Shown here: positions 11,226-21,659 of the stretch, piece by piece
How positions within the stretch are numbered: the first letter of the stretch is position 1
Layout of the letters: each line of letters opens with the position of its first letter
Assembly (NCBI GenBank): GCA_009809945.1
Contig: WTPW01001603.1
Span: 38,361-102,360 of the forward strand
DNA length: 64,000 bases
From: Gigaspora margarita
Taxonomy: Eukaryota; Glomeromycota; Glomeromycetes; Diversisporales; Gigasporaceae
Reading direction: 5' to 3'
The notes under the pieces: model-generated
What the model was told of the DNA's origin: nothing
The model's input: only the letters and a program-made list of their open reading frames with translations
The model's database searches: none
Program-made: the position numbers and the translations under genes

Positions 11226-13447
11226 CAGTGTTTAAAATTCAGATTCAAAATTACTTGCACAAATGCAAGTAATATACAAGTTTTAGTTGCACAAACAATT
11301 AATTAATTGTACATGAGTGTATATAAAAAAATTTTTTACTTGCACATGTACATTAAAAAAATTATTGAGTAAGTAAATATAGTAAAATCTTTAATTTGAA
11401 AATTATTATTATATTTATTAGTTATTGTTAACTAAAAGAGACTACTAACTCATCAACTAAATTGGTGCAGAACAAAAGGTTAAACTATTAGCTAAATTAA
11501 TATATATACAGCTATCATCCCATATAATCACACTTCCATATAGTCACAAACTCTATATAATTATACCAAAATATGATACTGTTTATTTATATTAAAAATA
11601 CCTCTACATGGTTATAATTATATTATCATCACTATTTGTTTAGAATTTGTTGCCAATTTTAATAATAAAGTTACTTCTTTACAATTATATTTTTTATTCA
11701 AAAATAAATATTGTTTAGGAGAACAGAATTTACCTACTATGAAAATTTCATGTAAATTAGATAACTTTTTATTAGTATTAATTTTCATTTTACTTATCTA
11801 TAAATTTTGTAATTTTTTGTAAAACATAAAATAAAAATTGTATTAATAAAATTTCAATTAATTTATATAAAAATTTTAAAATAATGTATTTCATTCTTTT
11901 GAACAACTTTTTTAAATTGTATAAAAATTAATTTGCTAAATATTATTTTGCCTTTTATATATAGCAGCAATCAATATTTGTACAGTATATAAAAATTTTT
12001 ATAAAAATTTTTATAAAAATTTTAAGAATTTTTATATAAAATTATCGATTATTGCTAAATATGAAAGTCAAAATAACACTAAACAAACTAATTTTTATAC
12101 AACAAGACAAGTTGTTCAAGAGAACAAAATATATCTACTTTAAATTTTTTTTTTCTGTTTTATAACTGAGACCTTGCTCTTTATTTTTATTTAGAAAAAA
12201 TATTATTACATGCAGAAGAGAATAATATTTATAATCTATTAGTGATAAAAGAAACTCAGACTTCGTGAAGGCCTTCCGCTACCAACAATAAGCATCCGAG
12301 GTCTAACTATTAGCTGAACGAGGTTATGAATAACCTGTCAGACTTTGGAAATAAAAATTGTTAATATCATAACCTAGTCTATTCTAACCGGCCTAGGTCC
12401 CAGTATGCTAAACAAAAAGCAATCATATAAACCGGACTGCTTAAACTGAGAGCTTCTAGAATCTTTTTCCAGCAGGTTCCTCAAGAGGTCTCGCACATTA
12501 GTCCATATAACTTATTTCCAAGCCACTCGTAACAGTTGTATCCAATATGGTTAGTGTCTTTCCTTTTTGGGAGCAGTAAACACTAAAGATCTTTTAGAGG
12601 GGGTATGCCAAATTGCCCACTTTTTTTGAAAATTCTGCACAAACTATCAACACCAAAGAAGGTTCACTTGTAGCCAAAGTAAAGATAGTAGTTCTCCCCA
12701 TAAAGTCCTATTTCCATCAGAAAGCTGCAAAGTACTTCTCGTTTCCAAGCCCCAGCTGTTTTGGTAAGTAATAAACTCTAAGCTTGTCAGCAAGTAGTCT
12801 ATGAACTTTACCTCTAAATGACAAGTGCCAAGGCTGAAGCGGTAAGTGACAAACTCTAAAGCTATTAGCAGATACTCAGTTGGCTATATCCCTAAATAAT
12901 AGCTGCCTGGGTGCATGTTTTTCTAAGTTTTCCACTGTTTTTTTGAAACTTTATTTCTGAAGTATTAGCGATTTTGTTGGTACAAGTAATTGGTAGATAG
13001 AGTTAAAGAAGATCTTATTTATCTACTTTAAAATTTTATATAAATCTGTTAATATTTCATTAATATAGAGCTTTTTTAACATTTTTATAAAAAAAATTAC
13101 AACATTTTTTTAGTTATATTCATAGGTATATAAAATGAAAAATAGTACTAATAAAGTTATCTAATATGTATAAAAAAATAATAACTGATATTTTATTGAT
13201 TATAAAAAGCTTCCAAAAAAAATATAATATAATTGTCTAATTATTTTTTGTGCAATAAAATTTTAAATTCTTGTATATATTATTTTTTGTGCATAAAAAT
13301 TTTAATTCTTGTTGCATATTATTTTTCTGTACAATTATTTAAATTAATTTTAAATGCACACATGTGCATTTACTTATCTAGGTTGTAATATACAAAATAA
13401 AAAGTACTTGCACATGTGCATCTTGTGCAAGCCAATTTTAAACACTG
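11226..13447. mobile_element. 2.2-kb non-autonomous hAT element
   Basis: The left end CAGTGTTTAAAATTC is matched by GCCAATTTTAAACACTG at the right. TTTAAGAT is duplicated exactly at 11218-11225 and 13448-13455. CAGTG-type termini plus an 8-bp duplication are hAT hallmarks. Subterminal TTGCACAA/TTGTGCAA words recur on both sides. No transposase frame survives. The interior has an unusually GC-richer block (12235-12960) and a pogo-like left-end fragment near 11507-11560. Confidence 0.85.
12235..12960. other. GC-richer block inside the hAT element, identity unknown
   Basis: GC content rises visibly above the flanks. From about 12745 two degenerate ~78-bp units follow each other (GGTAAGTAATAAACTCTAAGC, then GGTAAGTGACAAACTCTAAAGC), both ending in a CCTAAATGA/CCTAAATAA-like phrase. 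A short phrase just downstream, TTGGTACAAGTAATTGGTAG (12977), recurs at 29944. I do not recognise a protein, tRNA or rRNA in it. Confidence 0.5.
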
Positions 13448-13853
13448 TTTAAGATAAGTATTTTCTGTTTAAAATTTGTAGTTTTTTTTCACTAATTGAC
13501 TTTTAGTAACATATTGTAGTGCATGAGCTATCATTAGAGTTGTCGCTATTGCTGAGTCGCTGTTTGCTAGTGTCTTCACTGGTGTAATCAGTAGAGATTT
13601 TGGCTTTTGTCACTTGATTTGTGGAGTCTTGATTCTTTCGTTATCTCAGTGTTATTCGTTGGAAGGTTTAAGCTTTTGCTATTAGAAATTTTAAGCTTCT
13701 GTCATGTTTAGAATCTTTGGTTTTGTGATTTTGTTGCTTCTGGTATAGCATGGCAGTTGAACTGGGCATAGCACAGTAATTAGGTTCAGAATATAGTATC
13801 GTAATTAGACCTGGATATAATACTATAATTTCAAAATGTAGCATAGTACTGTA

Positions 13854-15855
13854 GGACCCCGAGCTATTAGTATATAGGTCAGTAAACTAGATGCGTAGCC
13901 AACTTAATAACTTTTTTGAATGTAAGATCTTAGATTGCTTAGAAATCAACAAAATTTTAAAAAAAGTTAGATATTCAATTTGCATATTTTTTAGCTAAAT
14001 TTAAAACAGTTAGAGATTGCAAACGCTTATTTTTGGTACTGATAGGGCATGGTTTACTACCGTAAATTCCTAAAAATAAGCTATCTTTTTTTAGATTTAA
14101 AAAATCAGAAATTTATTTTGAAGTATTATAACTTTTTAAGGAATTTATACACAATAAGAAGGTAGCTTATTTTAGAGATATAAATCCTAAAAAGGTTTAT
14201 TGATCTCAATGTTTACTTTTAAAATTTATTTCACGTATTAATACGCATTCCGATGTAAATAAATACAAACAAATACCTTTTTTATTATTATAATAATAAT
14301 ATAAATTAATTTTAAATTTTAAAAGCCATTGTAAGAGATTTAATAATCCAAAATTTGACGATTTTGATACCATTCAAATTGTCTCATCGAGACGAATCGA
14401 ATAGTACCAAAATCATTAAATTTAGATCACTGTAGCACAATATATTAATAATTTTATAATTTTTATAAAATCTTAACGATCCTGATAACCAGTAATCCAA
14501 ATTTGATGATTTTGGTACCATTTGATTCGTCTCGATGAGACAGTTCGAATGGTACCAAAATTATCAAAATCGGACCACTAGATCACAAGATATCTACGAA
14601 AAACATTTGTAACGCAATTTATACTGTATAAAAAAATCTTTATACAGTATTAATTGCATTACAAACGTTTTTCGTAGATATCTTGTGATCTAGTGATCCG
14701 ATTTTGATGTTTTTGGTACCATTCGAACTGTCTCATCGAGACGAATCAAATGGTACCAAAATCAGCAAAATCGGATTACTAAATCACATGTTATCTACGA
14801 AAAACTTTTGTAACGCAATTTTATATAAAATTCTTTATACAGTATAAATTGCGTTACAAACGTTTTTCGTAGATATCTTGTGATCTAGTGATCCGATTTT
14901 GATGATTTTGGTACCTTCGAACCGTCTCATCGAGATGAATCGAATGGTACCAAAATCATCAAAATCGGATCACTAGATCACATGATATCTACGAAAAATA
15001 TTTGTAACGCAATTTTATATAAAATTCTTTATATAGTATAAATTGCGTTACAAACATTTTTCGTATATATTCTGTGATCTAGTGATCCGATTTTGATGAT
15101 TTTGGTATCATTCGAACCGTCTCATCGAGACGAATCGAATGGTACTAAAATCATCAAAACCGGACCACTAGATCACAAGATATCTACAAAAAACATTTGT
15201 AACGCAATTTTATATAAAATTCTTTATATAGTATAAATTGCGTTACAAACGTTTTTCGTAGATATCTTGTGATCTAATGATCCGATTTTGATGATTTTGG
15301 TACCATTCGAACCGTCTCATCGAGACGAATCGAATGGTACCAAAATCATCAAATTTNGATTACTGGTTATCAAGATCGTTAAGATTTTATAAAAATTATA
15401 AAATTGTTAATATCTTGTGCTATAGTGATCTAAATTTAATAATTTTGGTACCATTCGATTCGCCTCTATGAGACGATTCGAATGGTACCAAAATCGTTAA
15501 ATTTGGACCATTAGATCTTTCACAATAGTTCTTCAAAGATTTAATTAAATGCTATATAAAGGAGTAGCTTATTTTCAAAGTTAAAAATTTTATTATTGTT
15601 TTTAATTTAAAAATACANNATAGNTTATNGANGTTTTTAANTTTTTGTTTAAAATTAAAAGAGTAGCTTATTTTTAGAGTAACATATTTTCAGAAATATT
15701 TTATTATAAGTCAGATAATATGTTTGCTTATTTTTAATACATTTTTATATGTCATATGGTAAAAATACTTATTGATATTAATAAAAATGCTTGCTTAGAG
15801 CTATTATAAAAATTTTTAAATTTTTTGTGACCTATATACTAATAGCTCGGGGTCC
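13854..15855. mobile_element. 2.0-kb TIR element with 10-bp target duplication
   Basis: Inverted ends GGACCCCGAGCTATTAGTAT and its complement at 15830-15855 are near perfect over 28 bp. TAGTACTGTA occurs on both sides (13844-13853, 15856-15865). This element interrupts the minisatellite-like block of the surrounding MULE-like element. The interior is a degraded TA-flanked foldback of the GAAAATAAGC family (about 14060-15703) holding the palindrome array. The superfamily is undetermined; a 10-bp duplication would suit a Mutator-like element. Confidence 0.75.
14340..15530. repeat. Tandem array of two alternating palindromes (~195-bp period)
   Basis: Palindrome 1 is about 45 bp (GGTACCATTCGATTCGTCTC, short centre, inverted copy). 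It occurs near 14369, 14515, 14716, 14910, 15103, 15300 and 15448. Palindrome 2, about 100 bp, alternates with it (14585-14690, 14780-14885, 14975-15075, 15170-15270): arms with AGATATCTACGAAAAAC and AACGCAATTT around an AT centre. Spacing in the middle is 193-197 bp. The array itself is roughly mirror-symmetric at its outer units. Not coding. Confidence 0.9.
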
Positions 15856-16149
15856 TAGTACTGTAGTTAGATTTGGAATATTAGAACTGGATATAGCACA
15901 GTAAATAGATAGATAGAACCAGAATTAAAAGCTGAACATGGCATGATGGTTAGATTTGGAATGTTAGAACTGAATGTAGTATAGAAATTAGATTCGGAAT
16001 GTTAGAACTAGATATAGCATAATAGCTATTATTACTAACCTTGAGTTACTCCATAAAATTCAATAATATTTGGATACTTGCAAACTTTTTTGTAAATTCT
16101 TAAGCTAAAAATATATCAGTAACACGATATGTCACGTGTAAATTTTTTA

Positions 16150-17733
16150 TATATAAAATTATACAAAAAAATATATAAAATTACTATAAACTCGTTAGGC
16201 AAGATTAGTTTCAACCTACATATTAATTTAAAATTAAATTTTGCGATTATATAGAGCAAAAGAAGGAGAATAAATTTACTTATTCTGCCAAGTTACAGTT
16301 ATGCCATTTTTGCACAAAATGAAAATGTAACTTTGTCAAACCCCAATATTTTCTGATTTTAAGATAAAAAGCATATGTAAAATCATGCCCTGAACAACTT
16401 TACTTAGTCAGCGGAAGTGGGTTACCTTGTAAGAAAAATGGGTTACCTATATGGGGGCATCCATAAATAACGTTATGTACCCCTACATAGTAGCTCTTGA
16501 CCCCCCNNNNNNNNNNNNNNNNNNNNNNNNNNNNNNNNNNNNNNNNNNNNNNNNNNNNNNNNNNNNNNNNNNNNNNNNNNNNNNNNNNNNNNNNNNNNNN
16601 NNNNNNNNNNNNNNNNNNNNNNNNNNNNNNNNNNNNNNNNNNNNNNNNNNNNNNNNNNNNNNNNNNNNNNNNNNNNNNNNNNNNNNNNNNNNNNNNNNNN
16701 NNNNNNNNNNNNNNNNNNNNNNNNNNNNNNNNNNNNNNNNNNNNNNNNNNNNNNNNNNNNNNNNNNNNNNNNNNNNNNNNNNNNNNNNNNNNNNNNNNNN
16801 NNNNNNNNNNNNNNNNNNNNNNNNNNNNNNNNNNNNNNNNNNNNNNNNNNNNNNNNNNNNNNNNNNNNNNNNNNNNNNNNNNNNNNNNNNNNNNNNNNNN
16901 NNNNNNNNNNNNNNNNNNNNNNNNNNNNNNNNNNNNNNNNNNNNNNNNNNNNNNNNNNNNNNNNNNNNNNNNNNNNNNNNNNNNNNNNNNNNNNNNNNNN
17001 NNNNNNNNNNNNNNNNNNNNNNNNNNNNNNNNNNNNNNNNNNNNNNNNNNNNNNNNNNNNNNNNNNNNNNNNNNNNNNNNNNNNNNNNNNNNNNNNNNNN
17101 NNNNNNNNNNNNNNNNNNNNNNNNNNNNNNNNNNNNNNNNNNNNNNNNNNNNNNNNNNNNNNNNNNNNNNNNNNNNNNNNNNNNNNNNNNNNNNNNNNNA
17201 ATGGGGTCAAAGTTAGAAAAAAAAAATTTTTCTAAAAAATTTTTTTAAAAAATTTTTTTTCTAACTTCGACCCTATTTTTCACTTAGTAAAAGGTCCGAA
17301 AAAGCGCGTTTTGACTTTAAATACAAGTAAAATTACATGCCGAACAACTTTACTTAAGAGTCCAAAGTAGGTTTCCTAATGAAAAAAAAGTTCAATCAAG
17401 GAAAGTTAAAAATTTTAACTTTAGCATATAGGTAACCCATTTTTCTTACAAGGTAACCACTTCCGCTGATTAAGTAAAGTTGTTCAGAGCATGATTTTAC
17501 ATAAGATTCTTATTTTAAAATCGAAAAATATTTGTTTTTGACGAAGTTACATTTTTGTTTTGTGCAAAAATGGCAGAACTGTAACTTGGCAGAATAAGTA
17601 AGTTTATTCTCCTTCTTTTGCTCTATATAATCGCAAAATTTAATTTTAAATTAATATGTAGGTTAAAACTAATCTTGCCTAATGAGTTTATAGTAATTTT
17701 ATATGTTTTTTGTATAATTTTATATATAGCAAA
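16150..17733. mobile_element. Long foldback element containing an assembly gap
   Basis: The left arm 16150-16456 and right arm 17422-17733 are inverted copies over about 310 bp. For example, CAGCGGAAGTGGGTTACC at 16411 and GGTAACCACTTCCGCTG at 17450, and AACTCGTTAGGCAAGATTAG near 16190 versus CTAATCTTGCCTAATGAGTT near 17670. The loop holds the left end of the GGGCATC-type element at 16453 and, after the gap, a palindromic GGGGTCAAAGTTAG / CTAACTTCGACCCT stem at 17204-17272. It lies inside the interrupted MULE-like element. Confidence 0.75.
16507..17199. other. Assembly gap (693 N)
   Basis: Undetermined bases within the loop of a long inverted repeat. Apparent open frames crossing it on both strands are artefacts of the N run. 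Confidence 1.
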
Positions 17734-17767
17734 AAATTGGCCCAAAAAAGTGTAACAAATTGTATTA

Positions 17768-18320
17768 CCGTATTTTTCTGAAAATAAGCTACCTTTTTTT
17801 GGGCAAAAAGTTACACAAAAAATCGGGAGTAGCTTATTTTCAGGTAAAATCGATTTTTGCCTAATCGCAGAAAGTTGCTACATAGTAAAGTCCAAATTTT
17901 ACTATGTAAATTGATTAATATCACTTAAGTAAACTTATTTGAAAGGTCAGAATACACTTATTCTGAAATTTTTGTCAATATTGGAGAACTTTTATTATTT
18001 AACTTTTAATTTTTACGTTCGTCAAATATGTTTTTTTAAAAAATTTTTAATCTTTTCGCCGAACGTAAAATTCAAAAGTCAAATAATAAAAAGTTCTCCA
18101 ATCATAACGAAAATTTTAGAGTATGTATATTTTGATTTTTTAAATAAGTTTACTTAAGCGACTTTAATCGATTTACATAGAAAAATTTGGACTTTACTAT
18201 GTAGCAACTTTTGTCAATCGTGGGGGTAGCTTATTTTCGGGTTAAAGACGTTTTGGAGTTTTTTGACCAAAAGAGGGGGGTAGCTTATTTTCGAAGGTAG
18301 CTTATTTTGGGGAAATACGG
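17768..18320. mobile_element. 553-bp TA-flanked foldback (family F1, GAAAATAAGC)
   Basis: Begins CCGTATTTTTCTGAAAATAAG and ends GTAGCTTATTTTGGGGAAATACGG, with TA on each side. The two halves are inverted throughout: AAATTTTACTATGTAAAT/ATTTACATAG, AACTTTTATTATTTAACTTT and its complement. Further copies: 20993-21544 (552 bp), 29136-29684 (549 bp), a short form 27956-28259 (304 bp), a degraded copy at about 14060-15703 and a right-end fragment near 30345-30385. A 72-codon ORF inside is not a gene. Confidence 0.85.
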
Positions 18321-18983
18321 TACTAATATATAGTATTGAGTTATTTGCACTTTATTATTATTCTTATATTATTATTGTAGTAATAATATAATTTCTTATC
18401 TTTTTTAACAAATCTTTGAACGGTTTTTCCTTTATATAAATATAATATTTTAAACCTTGTACAAAATCCCTGGGTACAAATTAAATTAGTCAAGGTTTAT
18501 TTGTTCCCAGATAACACACTCTAAAAATAGTACCATTTTTTAGCATCGTCATGTAATTTTCTGAATTTGTATATCATCAAACTGGAGATCCTTCGAATAA
18601 AGTTTTGTGAGCTTTAAGGTAATATATTCTTTTTTTTTGCACATTTTTATGTTTTAGCTAACTAATAAATTCTACTTATTATTAAGGAATAACCCTATAT
18701 CACTTTTCTTAATGACTAAAAGTAACTATTAATGCATGCCTGTTTGAAGACCAGTTTTTGTAGCTATTCTTTGCGGTAAATGGCCAAAAGCTTTTGTTGT
18801 ACCTTTTCTTTATTAATAGGTTGGTTTTTGTGAGAAGAATTCCAGAATTTCTGAGTACTGCCTTTGAAAAAAGTGGATTCAAATGCTATTGGTCGGTAAA
18901 GTCTTAATATCACTATTTGTAGAAAGGTGTTGAGTTTGAAACAAAAAAAAAGTTTATATAATAATTAACACCCAATTAACTTA
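18321..18983. other. Residual interior of the second MULE-like element
   Basis: It resembles decayed coding DNA on the minus strand: short open stretches separated by stops around 18560-18900. I recognise no motif. It ends in a phrase (AGTTTATATAATAATTAACACCCAATTAACTTA) homologous to 3640-3670 of the first member. Confidence 0.4.
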
Positions 18984-20129
18984 TGTAAGATGGATATGGG
19001 TATTATGACGCACTACCAATTATGGCGCACTACCGATATCTTATGATCTACTGATCAGAATATTACGATTTTGGTACCAATCGATTCGTCTCAGTGAGAC
19101 GAATTGATTGGTACCAAAATCGTAGAATTCTGACTGATGGATCACAAGATATTACCATTAAAGTAATATTTAAAGTAAATATGGGTATTATAGTGATAAA
19201 AGTATTGCAGTGTAAAGCAATATCTTGTGAACCATCGATCAGAATCGTGTAATTTTGCAACCATTCGACTCGTCTCATCGAGACGAATCGAATGGTACCA
19301 AAATCATGTGATTCTGATCGATACTTCTTAAGATATTATAATTTAGCCAAAATAAGCTGCGCAAAACAAATTTTAAAATTAACATAAAATAATGAATAAC
19401 TCTTAGTAGAACAGTCCGTTTTCGATACTTTTGGCACCAAAATGTCCGCCTTGAAGAGGTGATTCCAACAAGCCCAAACTCGCTAAAATCCAATCACGGG
19501 ATCACGGGATCATTAAGGTTTTATTGTTGTTTTGATGAAAATATATAAGTTTAACTAATTAAATTTTCATCAAAAACAATACAAAAACCTTAGCGATCCC
19601 AGGATCCAGTGATTGGATTTTAGCAAGCTTGGGCTTGTTGGAATCGCCTCTTCAAGGCGGACATTTTGGTGGTAAAATTATNNAAAACNGACTGTCCTAC
19701 CAAGAGTTATTCATTATTTTATATTAATTTTAAAATTTGCTTTGCGCAGCTTATTTTGGTTAAATTATGATATATCGAGAAATATCAGCCAAAATCACAT
19801 AATTGTGGTACCATTCGATTCGTCTCAATGAGACGAATCGAATAGTATCAAAATCATTCGATTCTGATCAATAGATCTCAATAGATCATGAAAAATAGTA
19901 TGTGCGCCATAATTGGTACCTGCATTATAATTTATTATTTTACCTTGTATTTTTTAATTGACGATATCTTATGATCTAGTGATTAGAATTGAATGATTTT
20001 GGTACCATTCGATTCACCTTGATGTGACGAATCCAATGGTACCAAAATTATTTAATTCTGATCGATACATAATCTATTATTAGCCAAAATACTTAACTGC
20101 GGCATAATACCCATATCCACCTTATTACA
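18984..20129. mobile_element. 1.15-kb TA-flanked foldback with palindrome family
   Basis: Inverted ends TGTAAGATGGATATGGGTAT and ATACCCATATCCACCTTATTACA, with TA on both sides. Compared with 3665-3690 of the sister element this is an insertion into a simple site. Inside are five palindromes of the GGTACC..CGTCTC type or diverged versions (19073, 19257, 19432/19640, 19806, 20000). The halves mirror each other around about 19550. Two 70-codon minus-strand ORFs here are incidental. Confidence 0.75.
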
Positions 20130-20992
20130 TATATATTACGGTATTACTTTTCTTTAAATAAAGTTTTAGAAATATTTGATCTATACTGATCTTTTTTTAC
20201 AGAAGACATATAAAGAGTTAAAGAGCACTATAATATTTTTTAAAAAAATTTTATTATATAAAACTACAAGTTGACAATTGACAATATGGTTTTTTATAGT
20301 AAGAGTACTTTAAAAAATTTTTTTTATATTGTGTAACCCAGTAATCTTCAAGCCAATTAAATCGAATATCCACTATGCTCACAATAACTACATTAAAAAT
20401 CTGAAATTTCTATCATGGCCAACCCGACCCATACTATGATAATATTGATACTGTTACTATTGATAGTTGTGAATCCAAAAGCCAGAGTGAATATAATATT
20501 AAATCACAGACTATTGCTAAGTCTTATAGACAATAGTATAAAATAACATACAAAAGAAAAATAGAATATTAACAATAGAGAATATACCAGTATAGCTGAA
20601 TATATTAAACGGTTACAAGCTGGCTATAATATACAAATAAAATACGTTAAAGATATAAAAATCTACAGAGACCTTGAGATAAATTTAACTACAAAAATAG
20701 ACTCACAACATATTCTTCAAAATCAGTTTGTGGTAACATTAGATGGATATCTCAATAAACCAATCAATAAAACATAATTTTCAAGCAAAGAACAATATTG
20801 AATAGTTTAACCAAAGAAGAATAAGAGCAATTTATAACTCATATCAGTTCATACTATGGGGAGCCAAATTAAAATATATCTCATGAAGTGACGCTTCTCT
20901 ATCACTAAGAACTGACCCAACAGAGTCAAGTATAAAAAATTTCAAAATTAAGTTACTAGCTAATGAATTACTAACCCTTTTGACACTGTATA

Positions 20993-21544
20993 CCGTATGT
21001 GTTCGAAAATAAGCTACCTTTTTTGAACGATTTTGGACACAAAAAATCTGGGGGTAGCTTATTTTCAGATAAAATCAATTTTTGGTTAATTGCCAATAGT
21101 TGTTACATAGTAAAGTCTAAATTCTACTATATAAATCTGTTATTAGCTTAAGTAAATATATTTGGAAGACTAAACTACATCTATTCTGAAATTTTCATTA
21201 GAATTGGAGTATTTTTCATTATTTGACTTTTAATTTTTATGTTCAATAAATATATTTTGCTAATAAAATTTTAATCTCTTTGTTGAAAGTAAAAATTAAA
21301 ATCTAATTAATAAAAAGTTCTTTAATTTCGTTGAAAATTTCAAAGTATATGTATTTTGATCTTTTGAATAAGTTTACTTAAGCGACTTTAATCGATTTAC
21401 TTAGTAAAATTTGGACTTTACTATGTAGCAACTTTCACCGATCGTGGGGTAGCTTATTTTCAGATCAAAGACGTTTTTACGTTTCTTGACCAAAAGAAGG
21501 AGGTAGCTTATTTTCAGAGGTAGCTTATTTTCAGCAATATATGG
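20993..21544. mobile_element. 552-bp family F1 foldback
   Basis: Begins CCGTATGTGTTCGAAAATAAG after TA and ends GCTTATTTTCAGCAATATATGG before TA. Internal symmetry is as in the 17768 copy. It interrupts the decayed coding sequence between 20992 and 21545. Confidence 0.85.
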
Positions 21545-21659
21545 TATTAGTTACCCAAAAAAATATCCCAACTTCCTATATCAAAGATGTGCAAAAGAAG
21601 AGAAAGACTTTGCATATATACTGAGCTATGAAAAGAATGAAAGAACAATCAAAAAAGTA

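Larger units (their letters stand above)
10274..20380. mobile_element. Second, heavily interrupted member of the MULE-like family
   Basis: The left end GCATAGTAGACATTTGTTTT (10274) and right arm AATCGAATATCCACTATGCTC (20360-20380) match the ends of the 342-3930 element. The 220 bp before the right end (20155-20380) align almost base for base with 3690-3930. The minisatellite-like block is shared (13740-13850 plus 15864-16025). At least seven later insertions fill the rest: 10340-10516, 10735-10912, 11226-13447, 13854-15855, 16150-17733, 17768-18320 and 18984-20129. Subtracting these leaves about 2.3 kb. No target duplication is readable. The residual interior at 18321-18983 is not the kinase relic of the first member, so the cargo differs. 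Confidence 0.7.

Noticed and set aside
14340..15530. CRISPR-like regular spacing
   Set aside because: The regular units are palindromes of 45 and 100 bp with no unique spacers, the host is evidently eukaryotic and there are no cas genes.
16451..17248. Open frames of 239-265 codons on both strands
   Set aside because: They consist almost wholly of undetermined bases in the assembly gap.
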